A stretch of 64,000 nt of DNA, from contig NZ_CP107958.1 in the NCBI RefSeq assembly GCF_036075115.1, forward strand, positions 4,464,001 to 4,528,000, in the 5' to 3' direction. The notes under the pieces are model-generated. The model worked only from the letters and a program-made list of their open reading frames with translations. It had not been told where the DNA came from and ran no database searches. Position 1 is the first letter of the stretch; every line of letters begins with the position of its first letter. The position numbers were made by a program, and so were the translations under genes. This document shows, in pieces, positions 32,588 through 41,239 of the stretch. The DNA is from Streptomyces sp. NBC_00377 (GTDB taxonomy: Bacteria; Actinomycetota; Actinomycetes; Streptomycetales; Streptomycetaceae).

Positions 32588-35179
32588 TCACATGGGGGAC
32601 GTGCGCAGTGCCCGGCGGGTGGGGAGTTCGATGGTGAGGAACGCCGTGACGATGACCGTGAGCGCCAGGCCGGGCAGGAGCCACACGGGGCCCGCCGGCC
32701 AGGGCCGGCCCAGGAAGCCCAGGCCCAGGAGGGCGAGAGGCGGCGCGGAGAGCAGCAGGGCGGTGACGAGCGCGGTGGCGGCGGTCACCGCTGCCTCGCG
32801 GCGCATCATCGCCCGGATCTGCCGGGGTGTGGTGCCGTTGAGGCGGAGGGCCCCCAACTCGACCCGGCGCTGGGCGGTGGCCGCGACGAGCTTGTTGGCG
32901 ATGCTGAGCAGGAGGTAGACGAGCAGGACCACGATGGTGGCCAGGTTGATCCACACCTCGGGCGGGGCGTCCTTCAGACCGCCGACGGACGACGGGGCCG
33001 CGGTCTCCAGTGCCAGGCCCGGGTGGGCGGCCGCGAGAGCCGTGAGGTTCCGCAGGGCCGTCGGGGTGCCGTCCGTGCGGATCAGCAGGGACTGGTCGAG
33101 TGCCGTCGTGGTGTGCCCTGCGGCCAGGTCGTGCGACAGCACCACCGAGCCGAAGCCGAGGCCGCGTCGGTACACGGCGACGACCGTCGCCTCGGCCGGG
33201 GTGCCGTCGCCGAGGACCAGGCGGATCCGGTGGCCCGGCGTCGCGGAACGGGTGCGGGCGATCTCGCTGCTGACGGCCACGGTGCCCCCGCTGAGCCGGG
33301 CCAGGTCGCCCTCGCGGACGTCGAGGTCGAGGACGTCCGAGGCGTCCGGGGTGAGGATCGTCGCCGCCTCCGAATCGGTGACCGTGTCGCCGAGTTCCTG
33401 GTACTGCCAGACCACGGTCGTCGTGCCGACCGGGGCCGCGGCTCGTACACCGGCCGTGTTGCGTACGGCGGCGAGGGTGCCGGTGGGCAGGCCGCCCAGA
33501 CCGGGCGCGCTCAGACGCTGCTGGGCGAGGGTGCCGGCACGGGTGTCCTGGGCCGTGGCGGCCAGCACGGTGGTCTGGGTGAACGTGTACGTCAGCACGA
33601 ACACGACCGCCATGGCGAGAGTGCTGACGATCCCCGCGTTGCGCAGGGCGTAGGCGCGGAAGTTGGCCATCGCCAGCCAGGTCGGGGCGGAGGAGCCCCG
33701 CGTCGCACGGGCCGCCCCGGCCCCGATGCCCCGGACCAGCGCCGGTCCGGCCAGCGCCAGGCCGATCGCCCCGAAGATGCCCGCGATGGACGTGGCCGCC
33801 GCCCCGATGACGGTGCGGGAGAAAAGCGGCAGGGCCGACATGGCGGTCGCGGCGACGATCACGAGCAGGCCGGCGCGGGTCCGGGCCCGTGACGGGTCGC
33901 GCGGCTCACTGCGCGACTCCGCGACGGCCTCGGTGGCCGGCAACCGCGAGGTGCGCCAGGCCGAGCACCGGGCCGACACCTGGACGGCCAGGGCCAGCAG
34001 AAGGACCGCCGCGAGCGCAGGCAACGGACTCACGGTGAGCGGGAGTTCGGGCGGCACGACCCCGCGGTCCGCGAGCAGCCGCCGGAACTGCCCGGCGAGC
34101 AGATAACCGAGCGCCACGCCCGGCGGCACGGCCAGGGCGGCGACGGCGGACGACTGGGCGGCGGCCAGCCGGCGGATCTGCTTCGGCGTCGCGCCGACGG
34201 CCCGCATCAGGGCCAGGTCATGGCGCTGCCCGGCGATCGACACGGCCAGCGCGCTCGCCATCACGAACCCGGTGATCAGCAGGATGATCCCGGAGAGCGA
34301 ACCGGCGAGGAGGACCAGCAGCGAACGGGAGGCGCCGGCGCCGGGTGCGGCGGTGTCGCCCCGTCCGGGTCCGGTGACGGCCAGCAGCCCGGTGCCCCGC
34401 AGCTTCGTACGGACCTCCGCGGCGACGCGCTCCTCGGCGCCGGGCTCGGTGCGCAGACCCACCAGGTCCACGGTCCCGGCGCGCGTCCCGCCGACCGTGC
34501 CCTCGGCCTTGCCACCCGCGCCCCCGCTGCCGTCGCTGTCGCGGCCCGACAGCCGTAGGGCCGTCGGGTCGGCGAAGTAGACGCCGGCGATTTTGGCGGC
34601 CTCCGTGCCCGGCGTGCCGACCACCGCCGAGACGCGGTAGTCGGCGGCCGGGCGGCCGTTGACGACGACCCGGACCGTGTCCCCCGTCCCGACCCCCGCC
34701 GCGGCGGCGGTGGCGCCGTCCACGGCGACCTCGCCGGGACGGGCCGGCGCGCTGCCGTCGACCTTCGTGCCCGCCGACGGCTTCGCCAGCCCGGTCGAGG
34801 ACCAGCCGTGCCCCGCCACCCGCGGGTCCGCGGTCGGTACGACCCGGCCGTGCGCGTCGACGAGCGCGGCGGGGAAGCTGATGTCGCCGACCGCCGCTGT
34901 GACGCCCGGCAGTTCGGCCAGCTCGCCGACCAGCCGGGACGGGACGGGACGACGTTCCGGGAGGGCCAGCGACGGTTCGCCGCCCGGTCGGAACTCCTGG
35001 TCGGCCGCGACCACGACAGCCGCGCCGTCGAGCCGGCCGGCCGGCAGATGGGAGCGCAGGCCGGACTCGGCCAGAACACCGGTGGCGGTGATCAGCGCGG
35101 CACCGCCGAGGACCGCGCAGGCCACGGCGATCAGCGCGGTGATGCGGTGCCCGGCCATCCGTATCGCGAGACGGAACAT
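32588..35179 (-). CDS. FtsX-type ABC transporter permease
   Basis: The 863-residue protein has the double FtsX layout: a transmembrane helix at about 14-36, a large extracytoplasmic domain, a first set of helices (about 285-410), a second extracytoplasmic domain, and final helices (about 725-850). It lies 3 bp after the ABC ATPase gene, which is preceded by a coupled small membrane protein. Such Streptomyces exporters move peptides or lipids or respond to cell-envelope stress, and are often paired with a NarL-type two-component system, as here across a 259-bp divergent gap. Confidence 0.9.
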   Translation of the reverse strand: MFRLAIRMAGHRITALIAVACAVLGGAALITATGVLAESGLRSHLPAGRLDGAAVVVAADQEFRPGGEPSLALPERRPVPSRLVGELAELPGVTAAVGDISFPAALVDAHGRVVPTADPRVAGHGWSSTGLAKPSAGTKVDGSAPARPGEVAVDGATAAAAGVGTGDTVRVVVNGRPAADYRVSAVVGTPGTEAAKIAGVYFADPTALRLSGRDSDGSGGAGGKAEGTVGGTRAGTVDLVGLRTEPGAEERVAAEVRTKLRGTGLLAVTGPGRGDTAAPGAGASRSLLVLLAGSLSGIILLITGFVMASALAVSIAGQRHDLALMRAVGATPKQIRRLAAAQSSAVAALAVPPGVALGYLLAGQFRRLLADRGVVPPELPLTVSPLPALAAVLLLALAVQVSARCSAWRTSRLPATEAVAESRSEPRDPSRARTRAGLLVIVAATAMSALPLFSRTVIGAAATSIAGIFGAIGLALAGPALVRGIGAGAARATRGSSAPTWLAMANFRAYALRNAGIVSTLAMAVVFVLTYTFTQTTVLAATAQDTRAGTLAQQRLSAPGLGGLPTGTLAAVRNTAGVRAAAPVGTTTVVWQYQELGDTVTDSEAATILTPDASDVLDLDVREGDLARLSGGTVAVSSEIARTRSATPGHRIRLVLGDGTPAEATVVAVYRRGLGFGSVVLSHDLAAGHTTTALDQSLLIRTDGTPTALRNLTALAAAHPGLALETAAPSSVGGLKDAPPEVWINLATIVVLLVYLLLSIANKLVAATAQRRVELGALRLNGTTPRQIRAMMRREAAVTAATALVTALLLSAPPLALLGLGFLGRPWPAGPVWLLPGLALTVIVTAFLTIELPTRRALRTSPM

Positions 35180-35182
35180 GAC

Positions 35183-35902
35183 TCAGACCTCTCCCAACGC
35201 AACGAGACGGCTTGCCAGTTCGGGGGCTGTCGGCGCCTTGAGCGCCTCGACCACCCGGCCGTCGGCCATCACCAGCACCTGGTGCGCGCGGGCCGCGGCC
35301 GCCGGGTCGTGGGTGACCATGACCACCGTCTGGTGCAGGTCGGCGACGAGGTCGCGCAGCAGGTCGAGGACCTCGTGGGCGCTGCGCAGATCGAGCGCGC
35401 CGGTCGGCTCGTCGGCGAACACCACGGCGGGCCTGGTGATCAACGCCCGTACGACGGCCGCCCGTTGCTGCTGGCCGCCGGACAGCTCGGCCGGGCGGCG
35501 GGCCAGCCGTCCGGTCAGCCCGACCCGCTCCACCAGCGTCCGCAGCCAGTCGCGGTCCGCGGTGCGTCCCGCCAGCCGCAGCGGCAGCGTGATGTTGTCC
35601 TCGATGCTGAGCGAGGGGATCAGGTTGTACGCCTGGAACACGAAGCCGACGCGTTCCCGGCGCAGTTCGGTGCGCCGGGTCTCGTTCAGCCCGGCGATCT
35701 CGTGGCCGTCGATACGGACGCTGCCCGACGTCGGCGAGTCCAGCCCGGCGGCACAGTGCATCAGCGTGCTCTTGCCGGAGCCCGACGGCCCCATCACGGC
35801 GAGGAACGTGCCGCGTTCCACGGTCAACGACACGTCGTCGAGGGCCTGTACGCCCCCCGGATACGCCTTGCTGACGCCGGTCAGGGCGATGGCGGCGTTC
35901 AT
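35183..35902 (-). CDS. ABC transporter ATPase (MacB/LolD type)
   Basis: The 239-residue protein has Walker A GPSGSGKST (about 37-45), the Q-loop region FVFQAYNL (about 86-93), signature LSGGQQQR (about 140-147), Walker B VVFADEP (about 160-166) and the switch His in VTHDP. It energises the FtsX permease encoded next. ATG at 35902 overlaps the stop of the small membrane protein gene (ATGA). Confidence 0.95.
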   Translation of the reverse strand: MNAAIALTGVSKAYPGGVQALDDVSLTVERGTFLAVMGPSGSGKSTLMHCAAGLDSPTSGSVRIDGHEIAGLNETRRTELRRERVGFVFQAYNLIPSLSIEDNITLPLRLAGRTADRDWLRTLVERVGLTGRLARRPAELSGGQQQRAAVVRALITRPAVVFADEPTGALDLRSAHEVLDLLRDLVADLHQTVVMVTHDPAAAARAHQVLVMADGRVVEALKAPTAPELASRLVALGEV

Positions 35903-36108
35903 CGACGGCCCCGCAGGTTGCGCACGACGAGGGTGCCCGCGCACAGCACGGTGACCACGCCGCAGACCAGGTGCACCCAGGTGTCGGCACCGCCGTAGGA
36001 GGCCGCCATGTTGGCGACCGCGCTGAACACCACCACGGCCCAGAGCAGTGTGCGGGCGATCTCCCCGCGGGTCAGGTGGTCCGGGTCGGCGGTCGTCGTC
36101 TTCGTCAT
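35899..36108 (-). CDS. Small two-helix membrane protein of the ABC operon
   Basis: The 69-residue product has a polar N-terminus (MTKTTTADPDHLTRGEIART) and two transmembrane helices (about 22-40 and 44-61). Its stop overlaps the ATPase start, so it is the first gene of the exporter operon. Similar small proteins occur at this place in other Streptomyces exporters; a helper or assembly role is inferred only. Confidence 0.7.
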   Translation of the reverse strand: MTKTTTADPDHLTRGEIARTLLWAVVVFSAVANMAASYGGADTWVHLVCGVVTVLCAGTLVVRNLRGRR

Positions 36109-36219
36109 GGGGTTGCTCCGGTGGTCTCGTGCCCGTGGGCCTGTGCCGTTCGCGCTGTCGTCACCGACGCTAGGGATCGGCACCCCTCCCGGCCGATCCC
36201 GCAGACCGCCGTATGCGAG

Positions 36220-36235
36220 GTACAGCAGGCTGTAC
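36220..36235. promoter_or_regulatory. GTACAG-CAGG-CTGTAC inverted repeat, candidate response-regulator site
   Basis: Perfect 6-bp arms with a 4-bp spacer in the 259-bp gap between the divergent exporter operon (start 36108) and two-component operon (start 36368). NarL-type regulators commonly bind such dyads, so it is a good candidate for the neighbouring response regulator. Confidence 0.5.
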
Positions 36236-36367
36236 TCCTGCGGCCCGTGCCTGACGTGCAACAGGAGTCCGGCATAGGGTCGTTGGCGTGCGGCGGCCAG
36301 ACAGGCGGCCGAGCCGGCCGACGGCAGAGGCAGAGGCAGGGGCAGAGGCAGGCGGATGGGAGGCGGA

Positions 36368-37705
36368 ATGAAGATCCGGGAGGACGCGGCGGCCGGAACG
36401 GCGGTCACCACGTCAGTCACCACGGCGGTCGGCACGGCGGCGGCCGTCACCGCGGGCGACGGCCGGCGCGAGAGCCTCATGGACGTCGTCGTACGGACCC
36501 TGGGAGCCGCCCGCACCGCGATCGTTCAGCTCACCTCCGGGCTCCGTACCGCCTTCCTCGCCCTGCTCGTGCTGCTGTGGCTGGCCGTCACCGCCGTGAC
36601 GAGCGTGGTCGGGGTGGGGCTGCTCCTGGCGCCGGTGTCGCTGCGCGTCCTGCATGCCCTGAGCGGCCGCGAACGGGACCGGCTCGCCCGCTGGGGCCCC
36701 GAGATCGTCGCCCCGCAGCCACCGCCCACACGGTTGCGGCCGGCCCTGGTCGACCCCACCGTCCGCCGCGAGCTGCGCTGGCTGGTCCGGCACGCCACCC
36801 TGGGGTTCGGGCTCGGCCTGCTCGGCGTCCTCCTGCCGGTCTTCGCCGTGCGCGACAGCACGTTCCCGCTGTACTGGACGTTCCTGCCCGAGGACGCGAC
36901 CGCCACCTCCCTCGCCGCCGGCAGCGCGCACTCCTGGCCGGACGCCCTCGCCGTGACACTGCTCGGGGTGGGCTGGATCGCCATCATCCTGGGGCTGACT
37001 CCGGGCATGGCCCGCGCGCAGGCCCGTCCCGGACGTGTCCTTCTGGCGGCAGGGCCGGAGACGGATCTGTCTCTGCGGATCGCCGAACTCACCGCCACCC
37101 GTGCAGCCGCCCTCGACGCCCACGCCACCGAACTGCGCCGCATCGAGCGCTCCCTGCACGACGGCACCCAGAACCGGCTCGTCTCCGTCACCGTGCTGGT
37201 GGGGGCGGCCCGCCGCATGGTGGCCCGGGACCCGGCGGGCGCCGGCGAACTCCTCGAACGCGCCCAGTCCGCCGCCGAACAGGCGCTGGCCGAGCTGCGT
37301 ACGGTCGCGCGCGGCATCCTGCCACCGGTGCTGGCCGACCGGGGGCTCGCGGGCGCGCTCTCGGGCCTCGCCGCGAACTGCGCGGTGCCCTGCCGGATCG
37401 ACGTGGACGTGCCCGAACGCTGTGCCGCCTCCGTCGAGGCGACCGCCTACTTCGTCCTCGCCGAAGCCCTGACCAACATCGCCAAGCACAGCGGCGCCGG
37501 ACGCGCCACCGTGACCGCGCGGGCCGCCGGCGGCCGCCTCCTGCTGTCCGTCGAGGACGACGGCCGGGGCGGTGCCGGAGAGGACGGCGGCACCGGGCTG
37601 ACCGGCATGCGCCGCCGGGTCGCCGCGCACGACGGCAGCCTCTCCCTGACCAGCCCTCCCGGCGGCCCGACCGTCCTGGAAGTGGAACTCCCCTGTGGAT
37701 CGTGA
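36368..37705 (+). CDS. Sensor histidine kinase, DesK/NarX (HisKA_3) type
   Basis: The 445-residue protein has an N-terminal membrane sensor with about four helices (about 60-95, 140-165, 195-215), as in the Streptomyces putative-sensor domain. The dimerisation helix follows with the phospho-acceptor His264 in RSLHDGTQNRL. A HATPase domain has FVLAEALTNIAKHSGA (N box) and EDDGRGG/GTGLTGM (G boxes). ATG at 36368 has GGAGGCGG just upstream. The response regulator gene follows after 13 bp. The divergent ABC exporter is the likely target, as in LiaSR/BceRS-like envelope-stress systems. Confidence 0.93.
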   Translation: MKIREDAAAGTAVTTSVTTAVGTAAAVTAGDGRRESLMDVVVRTLGAARTAIVQLTSGLRTAFLALLVLLWLAVTAVTSVVGVGLLLAPVSLRVLHALSGRERDRLARWGPEIVAPQPPPTRLRPALVDPTVRRELRWLVRHATLGFGLGLLGVLLPVFAVRDSTFPLYWTFLPEDATATSLAAGSAHSWPDALAVTLLGVGWIAIILGLTPGMARAQARPGRVLLAAGPETDLSLRIAELTATRAAALDAHATELRRIERSLHDGTQNRLVSVTVLVGAARRMVARDPAGAGELLERAQSAAEQALAELRTVARGILPPVLADRGLAGALSGLAANCAVPCRIDVDVPERCAASVEATAYFVLAEALTNIAKHSGAGRATVTARAAGGRLLLSVEDDGRGGAGEDGGTGLTGMRRRVAAHDGSLSLTSPPGGPTVLEVELPCGS

Positions 37706-37718
37706 GCTGGAGCGTGAC

Positions 37719-38378
37719 ATGCGGATCGTGATCGCCGAGGACGACCTTCTGCTGCGCGAGGGGCTCGCCCTGCTGCTGCGGGCCGAGGGCCTCGACGTGG
37801 TGGCCACCGCGAGCAACCCCGACGAGGCCCTGGACGCCGTCGACGCCCACAAGCCGGACGTCGCCATCTTCGACGTGCGGATGCCGCCGACCCATACGGA
37901 CGAGGGGATCGTCGCCGCGGTCGAGGCCCGGCGCCGACGGCCCGACCTGGCCGTGCTCGTGCTGTCCGCGTACGTCGAGCAGAGTTTCGCGACCGAACTC
38001 CTCGGCGGCGGTGTCAGCGGTCTCGGCTATCTGCTCAAGGAGCGGGTGGGCCGGGTGGAGGAGTTCCTCGACGCGCTGCGGCGGGTGGCGGCGGGAGGTA
38101 CGGCGATCGACCCGGAGGTCGTCGCGCAGTTGTTCACCCGCTCGCGCCAGGACACCCCGCTGGAACGGCTCAGCCCTCGTGAACGGGACGTGCTCGCGCT
38201 GATGGCCGAGGGGCTGGGCAACTCCGCCATCGCCGAACGGCTCGTCGTCACCGACGGCGCCGTGCACAAGCACATCCGCAGCATCTTCGCCAAGCTCGAC
38301 CTGTCGCCGACGGACCGGGTGGACCGGCGGGTGGCGGCCGTCCTGCGGTACCTGGAGGACCTGCGGCGCCTCACCTGA
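37719..38378 (+). CDS. NarL/FixJ-family response regulator
   Basis: The 219-residue protein has a receiver domain with acidic pocket AEDD (6-9) and phosphorylation site Asp52 (VAIFDVRMP), and a C-terminal LuxR-type HTH (about 155-210; LSPRERDVLALMAEGLGNSA, ERLVVTDGAVHKHIRSIFAK). ATG at 37719 is preferred (GGAG 6 bp upstream) over the GTG at 37695 that would overlap the kinase gene. The partner is the adjacent kinase. Confidence 0.93.
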   Translation: MRIVIAEDDLLLREGLALLLRAEGLDVVATASNPDEALDAVDAHKPDVAIFDVRMPPTHTDEGIVAAVEARRRRPDLAVLVLSAYVEQSFATELLGGGVSGLGYLLKERVGRVEEFLDALRRVAAGGTAIDPEVVAQLFTRSRQDTPLERLSPRERDVLALMAEGLGNSAIAERLVVTDGAVHKHIRSIFAKLDLSPTDRVDRRVAAVLRYLEDLRRLT

Positions 38379-38420
38379 GGCCGCGTGGACGCGCCGGTCC
38401 GCCGGACGGCCCCCACGCGG

Positions 38421-38453
38421 GCGCGCCCGGACCTCCGAGAGGGCCGGGCGCGC
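38421..38453. terminator. Bidirectional hairpin terminator
   Basis: GCGCGCCCGG (38421-38430) pairs with CCGGGCGCGC (38444-38453), with a further CCTC/GAGG pairing inside. It lies between the convergent response-regulator and lamin-tail genes. Confidence 0.75.
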
Positions 38454-38470
38454 AGCGTGGAGCGGGTGGG

Positions 38471-39082
38471 TCAGTGACGGTCGCCGTGGCGGTCGTCGTC
38501 GTGACGGTTGCCGTGACGGTTGTCGTCGTAGCGGCCGCCGTCGTGACGGTTGCCGTGACGGTTGTCGTCGTAGCGGTTGCCGTGACGGTTGTCGTCGTAG
38601 CGGTTGCCGCCGTGGTGACGGTTGCGGTTCCAGGACTCGTCGTCGACGAAACGACCGCGGTCGTTGCGCAGGGTGGCGGTGTCGGAGCGGTTGTCCCAGA
38701 CCTCCCTGTTGCGGTCCTGGTACACGTCGGTGCGGGTGTCGCGGCCCTCACCGGTGTGGACGCGGACCGTGGCGCGGGCCTCGAGGCGGTAGTGGTGGAA
38801 GGTGTAGGTGCGGCCTTCCGTGTTACGCAGGGTCCAGCCGTCGAGGTTGACGTCGTGGCGCGTGGTGTTGGTGAGCTCCACCCACTCCTTGTTCAGCGAG
38901 TGCCGGGAGCGGTCGTCACGTCCCGGAGCGTCGTACTGGACGGCGCTGATCTTCACCTCGGGGCGGTAGTGCGGACGGTGGTCGGTCGCGGACGCCGGCA
39001 GCGCAACCGCCCCGACCAGGGCGCCTGCCGCGATGACGGCGGCGGACACGCGGCGAGCGGTGACAGAAGCAGAAGTGGACAA
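38471..39082 (-). CDS. Secreted lamin-tail-domain protein with Asp-Arg-His repeats
   Basis: The 203-residue precursor has a signal peptide (about 1-33, ending PASA) and an LTD (lamin tail) immunoglobulin-like domain (about 40-140; VKISAVQYDAPG, NKEWVELTNTTRHDVNLDGW, YRLEARATVRVHTG). A low-complexity tail of about 55 residues follows, built from NRYDDNRHGN-type repeats. LTD domains in bacteria occur on exported or wall proteins. The His/Asp-rich tail could bind metal or polyanions; this is only inference. Confidence 0.82.
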   Translation of the reverse strand: MSTSASVTARRVSAAVIAAGALVGAVALPASATDHRPHYRPEVKISAVQYDAPGRDDRSRHSLNKEWVELTNTTRHDVNLDGWTLRNTEGRTYTFHHYRLEARATVRVHTGEGRDTRTDVYQDRNREVWDNRSDTATLRNDRGRFVDDESWNRNRHHGGNRYDDNRHGNRYDDNRHGNRHDGGRYDDNRHGNRHDDDRHGDRH

Positions 39083-39454
39083 AGAATTCCCCTGGCATGT
39101 ACGGGCACCCTCCCCCGGCGGCCTTCATGGACGCCGGCGGCGTTGGTGCGATGTGCGGTGCGGTCGACTGGCCGCACACACACTCTGTCCACGGGGTGCG
39201 GAAGATGCGTGGGAAACGTGGCGTGTGTTACCTGTTGTCCATATCTCTGTGACTCTCGGCTGTAACGTCCATTCAAGTCGGCTGTGTCCGAAGTTGACGC
39301 CTTAACAGACAGCAACTCCTCGTGAGCGTTGGGTGTTGGCTTCCTGACGCCATGCCGCATCCCCCCGCCGCGAATCGACCCGTCACCCGAAAGTGGGTAA
39401 CGAAGGACCGGCTCACGCAGATGCCGGGACCGGCCGTGCGGGCCCGCGGGACGG
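39083..39454. other. Intergenic region upstream of the lamin-tail gene
   Basis: About 370 bp. The 39180-39310 stretch is AT-richer and probably carries the minus-strand promoter of the lamin-tail gene. No gene or clear dyad was found. Confidence 0.4.
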
Positions 39455-40318
39455 CTACAGATAGTCCTCGAGGCGGGCGATCGTGAAGCCCTGCTCCTGC
39501 ACATGGCGCAGCAGATTCGCCGTCATCTCGGTCATCGTCGTGCCCTTGAGCTCCGACGGCCCGCGGAAGTGCGCCAGGATGATGTCGCCCGGGTGGAGCT
39601 TCTTGTCGCCGCGCTGGTACTGCATGTTCTTGATCTGCATGGACTCGCGCCACAGGACGATCGCCTCGACACCGCAGGAAGCCGCGGCGGCCCGGGTGTC
39701 CTCGTTCCAGTTGCCGTACGGCGGACGGAACAGCCGGGGGGCGGCGCCGTAGTGGTCCTTCAGCTTGGTCTGTTGGGCGCAGATCTCCTGCTTCTGGGCG
39801 GCCGCGCCCAGGGTGCGCAGGTTCGGGTGGGTCAGCGTGTGGTTCTGGACGCCGTCGCCGAAGGCCTGGAGTTTCTTGAAGTAGCCGTAGTCGGAGCTGA
39901 TGGCGGCGTCCGTCAGGAACATCGTGAACGGGATCTTCAACTCCCGCATCATCGTCACGAACTGCGGGTCCTTCTCGGCCCCGTCGTCGAACGTGAGGAA
40001 GACGATCTTCTGCTGGGTGGGTATCTCGCTGATGACCGGTATCCGGCCGCCGGCGGCGGCGAGCCGGACCGGCTTGGCGGCGGGCGCGGCGGGCGCGGCG
40101 GCGAGCGGCTCGATGCCCCACTTGCGGTAGGCGGCCGCGAGAGCCTCCTGCGCACCCGCCTGTCCGGCAGCCGCGTCGCGGGGCTGTTTCGTCGGCGATC
40201 CCGAGCGGGAGGGCGTGGAGGAGGTACGGGACTCCGCCGAGGAGGACGTGCAGCCCGTCACCAGACCCGTCGCAAGCAGGACACAGGCCAGCGCCGCCCC
40301 CCTGATCCGCCTGTCCAT
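39455..40318 (-). CDS. Polysaccharide deacetylase lipoprotein (NodB fold)
   Basis: The 287-residue precursor has a lipoprotein signal with lipobox VTGC (Cys about 23). A linker follows, then a NodB domain: motif 1 FLTFDDGAEKDP (about 116-127), motif 2 HTLTHPNL with two metal-binding His, motif 3 FRPPYGNWNE, and HPGDIILAH near the end. It should be anchored outside the membrane and remove acetyl groups from peptidoglycan or another polysaccharide, using a metal bound by Asp-His-His. ATG at 40318 follows a G-rich Shine-Dalgarno. Confidence 0.9.
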   Translation of the reverse strand: MDRRIRGAALACVLLATGLVTGCTSSSAESRTSSTPSRSGSPTKQPRDAAAGQAGAQEALAAAYRKWGIEPLAAAPAAPAAKPVRLAAAGGRIPVISEIPTQQKIVFLTFDDGAEKDPQFVTMMRELKIPFTMFLTDAAISSDYGYFKKLQAFGDGVQNHTLTHPNLRTLGAAAQKQEICAQQTKLKDHYGAAPRLFRPPYGNWNEDTRAAAASCGVEAIVLWRESMQIKNMQYQRGDKKLHPGDIILAHFRGPSELKGTTMTEMTANLLRHVQEQGFTIARLEDYL

Positions 40319-40450
40319 CGCGTCCCCACCCCATGTCGTCCGTACGCCCGCCCTGTCACCTGGTTGATGTCGAACGGGCGTCCGAGGTTCCGCTCCGGAT
40401 TGGACCATGTGTGCGTATCCGGCCGGTGGCCGGGGCGCGATGATGGCGGT

Positions 40451-40918
40451 ATGCGCATCCGCATCGACGCAGTCGACCTGCCCGGCCTCACCCGACCGGC
40501 CTCCGCCGACGGCAAGGTCCCCGCGTACGGCAACCTGCACGTCGCCGTGCAACGCCGGGACCGCCCGGCCGAACTCCTGGAGCCGCAGCCCGGCGACGCG
40601 CCGTCCGCGACCTGGACGCTGGAGTGCACCACGAGCGCCTCGCCGGACGGCACCCACGTCACGGGGCCCTACGTCCAGGACCGGCTGGGGCGGCGGTTCG
40701 TCTACCTGTCGTGGGGCACGGTCGACGGGGCGGGCGTCTTCACGATGTTCCGCCGCGCCAAGCTGATGCTCGACGTCGTCCCCGAAGAGGTGCTCGCCGC
40801 CGCCGCACGCGACGGTCTGCTGGTCGGACGCCTCGGCCTGACCGACGCGCACGGCGGACCCCTCTGCGCACGGGTCGAACCCCCGCACATCACCTGGACC
40901 GCCGAACGCGCCGGCTAG
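40451..40918 (+). CDS. DUF5990-family protein
   Basis: The 155-residue protein opens MRIRIDAVDLPGLT and contains YGNLHVAVQRRDRP, GPYVQDRLGRRFVYLSWGTV and FTMFRRAKLMLDVVP, the pattern of actinobacterial DUF5990 proteins. The function is unknown. It is cytosolic and stands alone, divergent from the deacetylase lipoprotein gene. Confidence 0.75.
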   Translation: MRIRIDAVDLPGLTRPASADGKVPAYGNLHVAVQRRDRPAELLEPQPGDAPSATWTLECTTSASPDGTHVTGPYVQDRLGRRFVYLSWGTVDGAGVFTMFRRAKLMLDVVPEEVLAAAARDGLLVGRLGLTDAHGGPLCARVEPPHITWTAERAG

Positions 40919-41239
40919 TGCCGTGGCCGGAAGGGTCTGCCGGGAAGCTCCGGCGTCCGGTGCGGTGCATCGCATGGCGGACCAGCACAAGGCGGAGCAT
41001 CGCCCGCGCACCGGATGTACTCGGGTGAGGCGACAACGCGGCGTGGGGGCACCCCCGGCCGAAGGCTGGGGGAGTGCCGTGCCGGGTGTCGCGAGCCGGT
41101 GAACCCGTCCGGTCACGGCACCGGGTCGGGGCGCGAGGCCCGGGCCGGACGGGATGGCCGCCGCTTGGCTACGCTTGGCGTCAAGTGCCCATTCCGGGGC
41201 AATGGCGGACAAAAGTCCAAGTGTCCTAAGGAACCGAAG
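40919..41239. other. Gap with a Streptomyces-type GC hairpin
   Basis: About 320 bp before the sugar-binding lipoprotein gene. At 41043-41077 it contains the hairpin GCACCCCCGGCC / GGCTGGGGGAGTGC around GAA, a short motif that recurs between genes in many Streptomyces genomes. The promoter of the import operon probably lies at 41100-41230. Confidence 0.5.
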
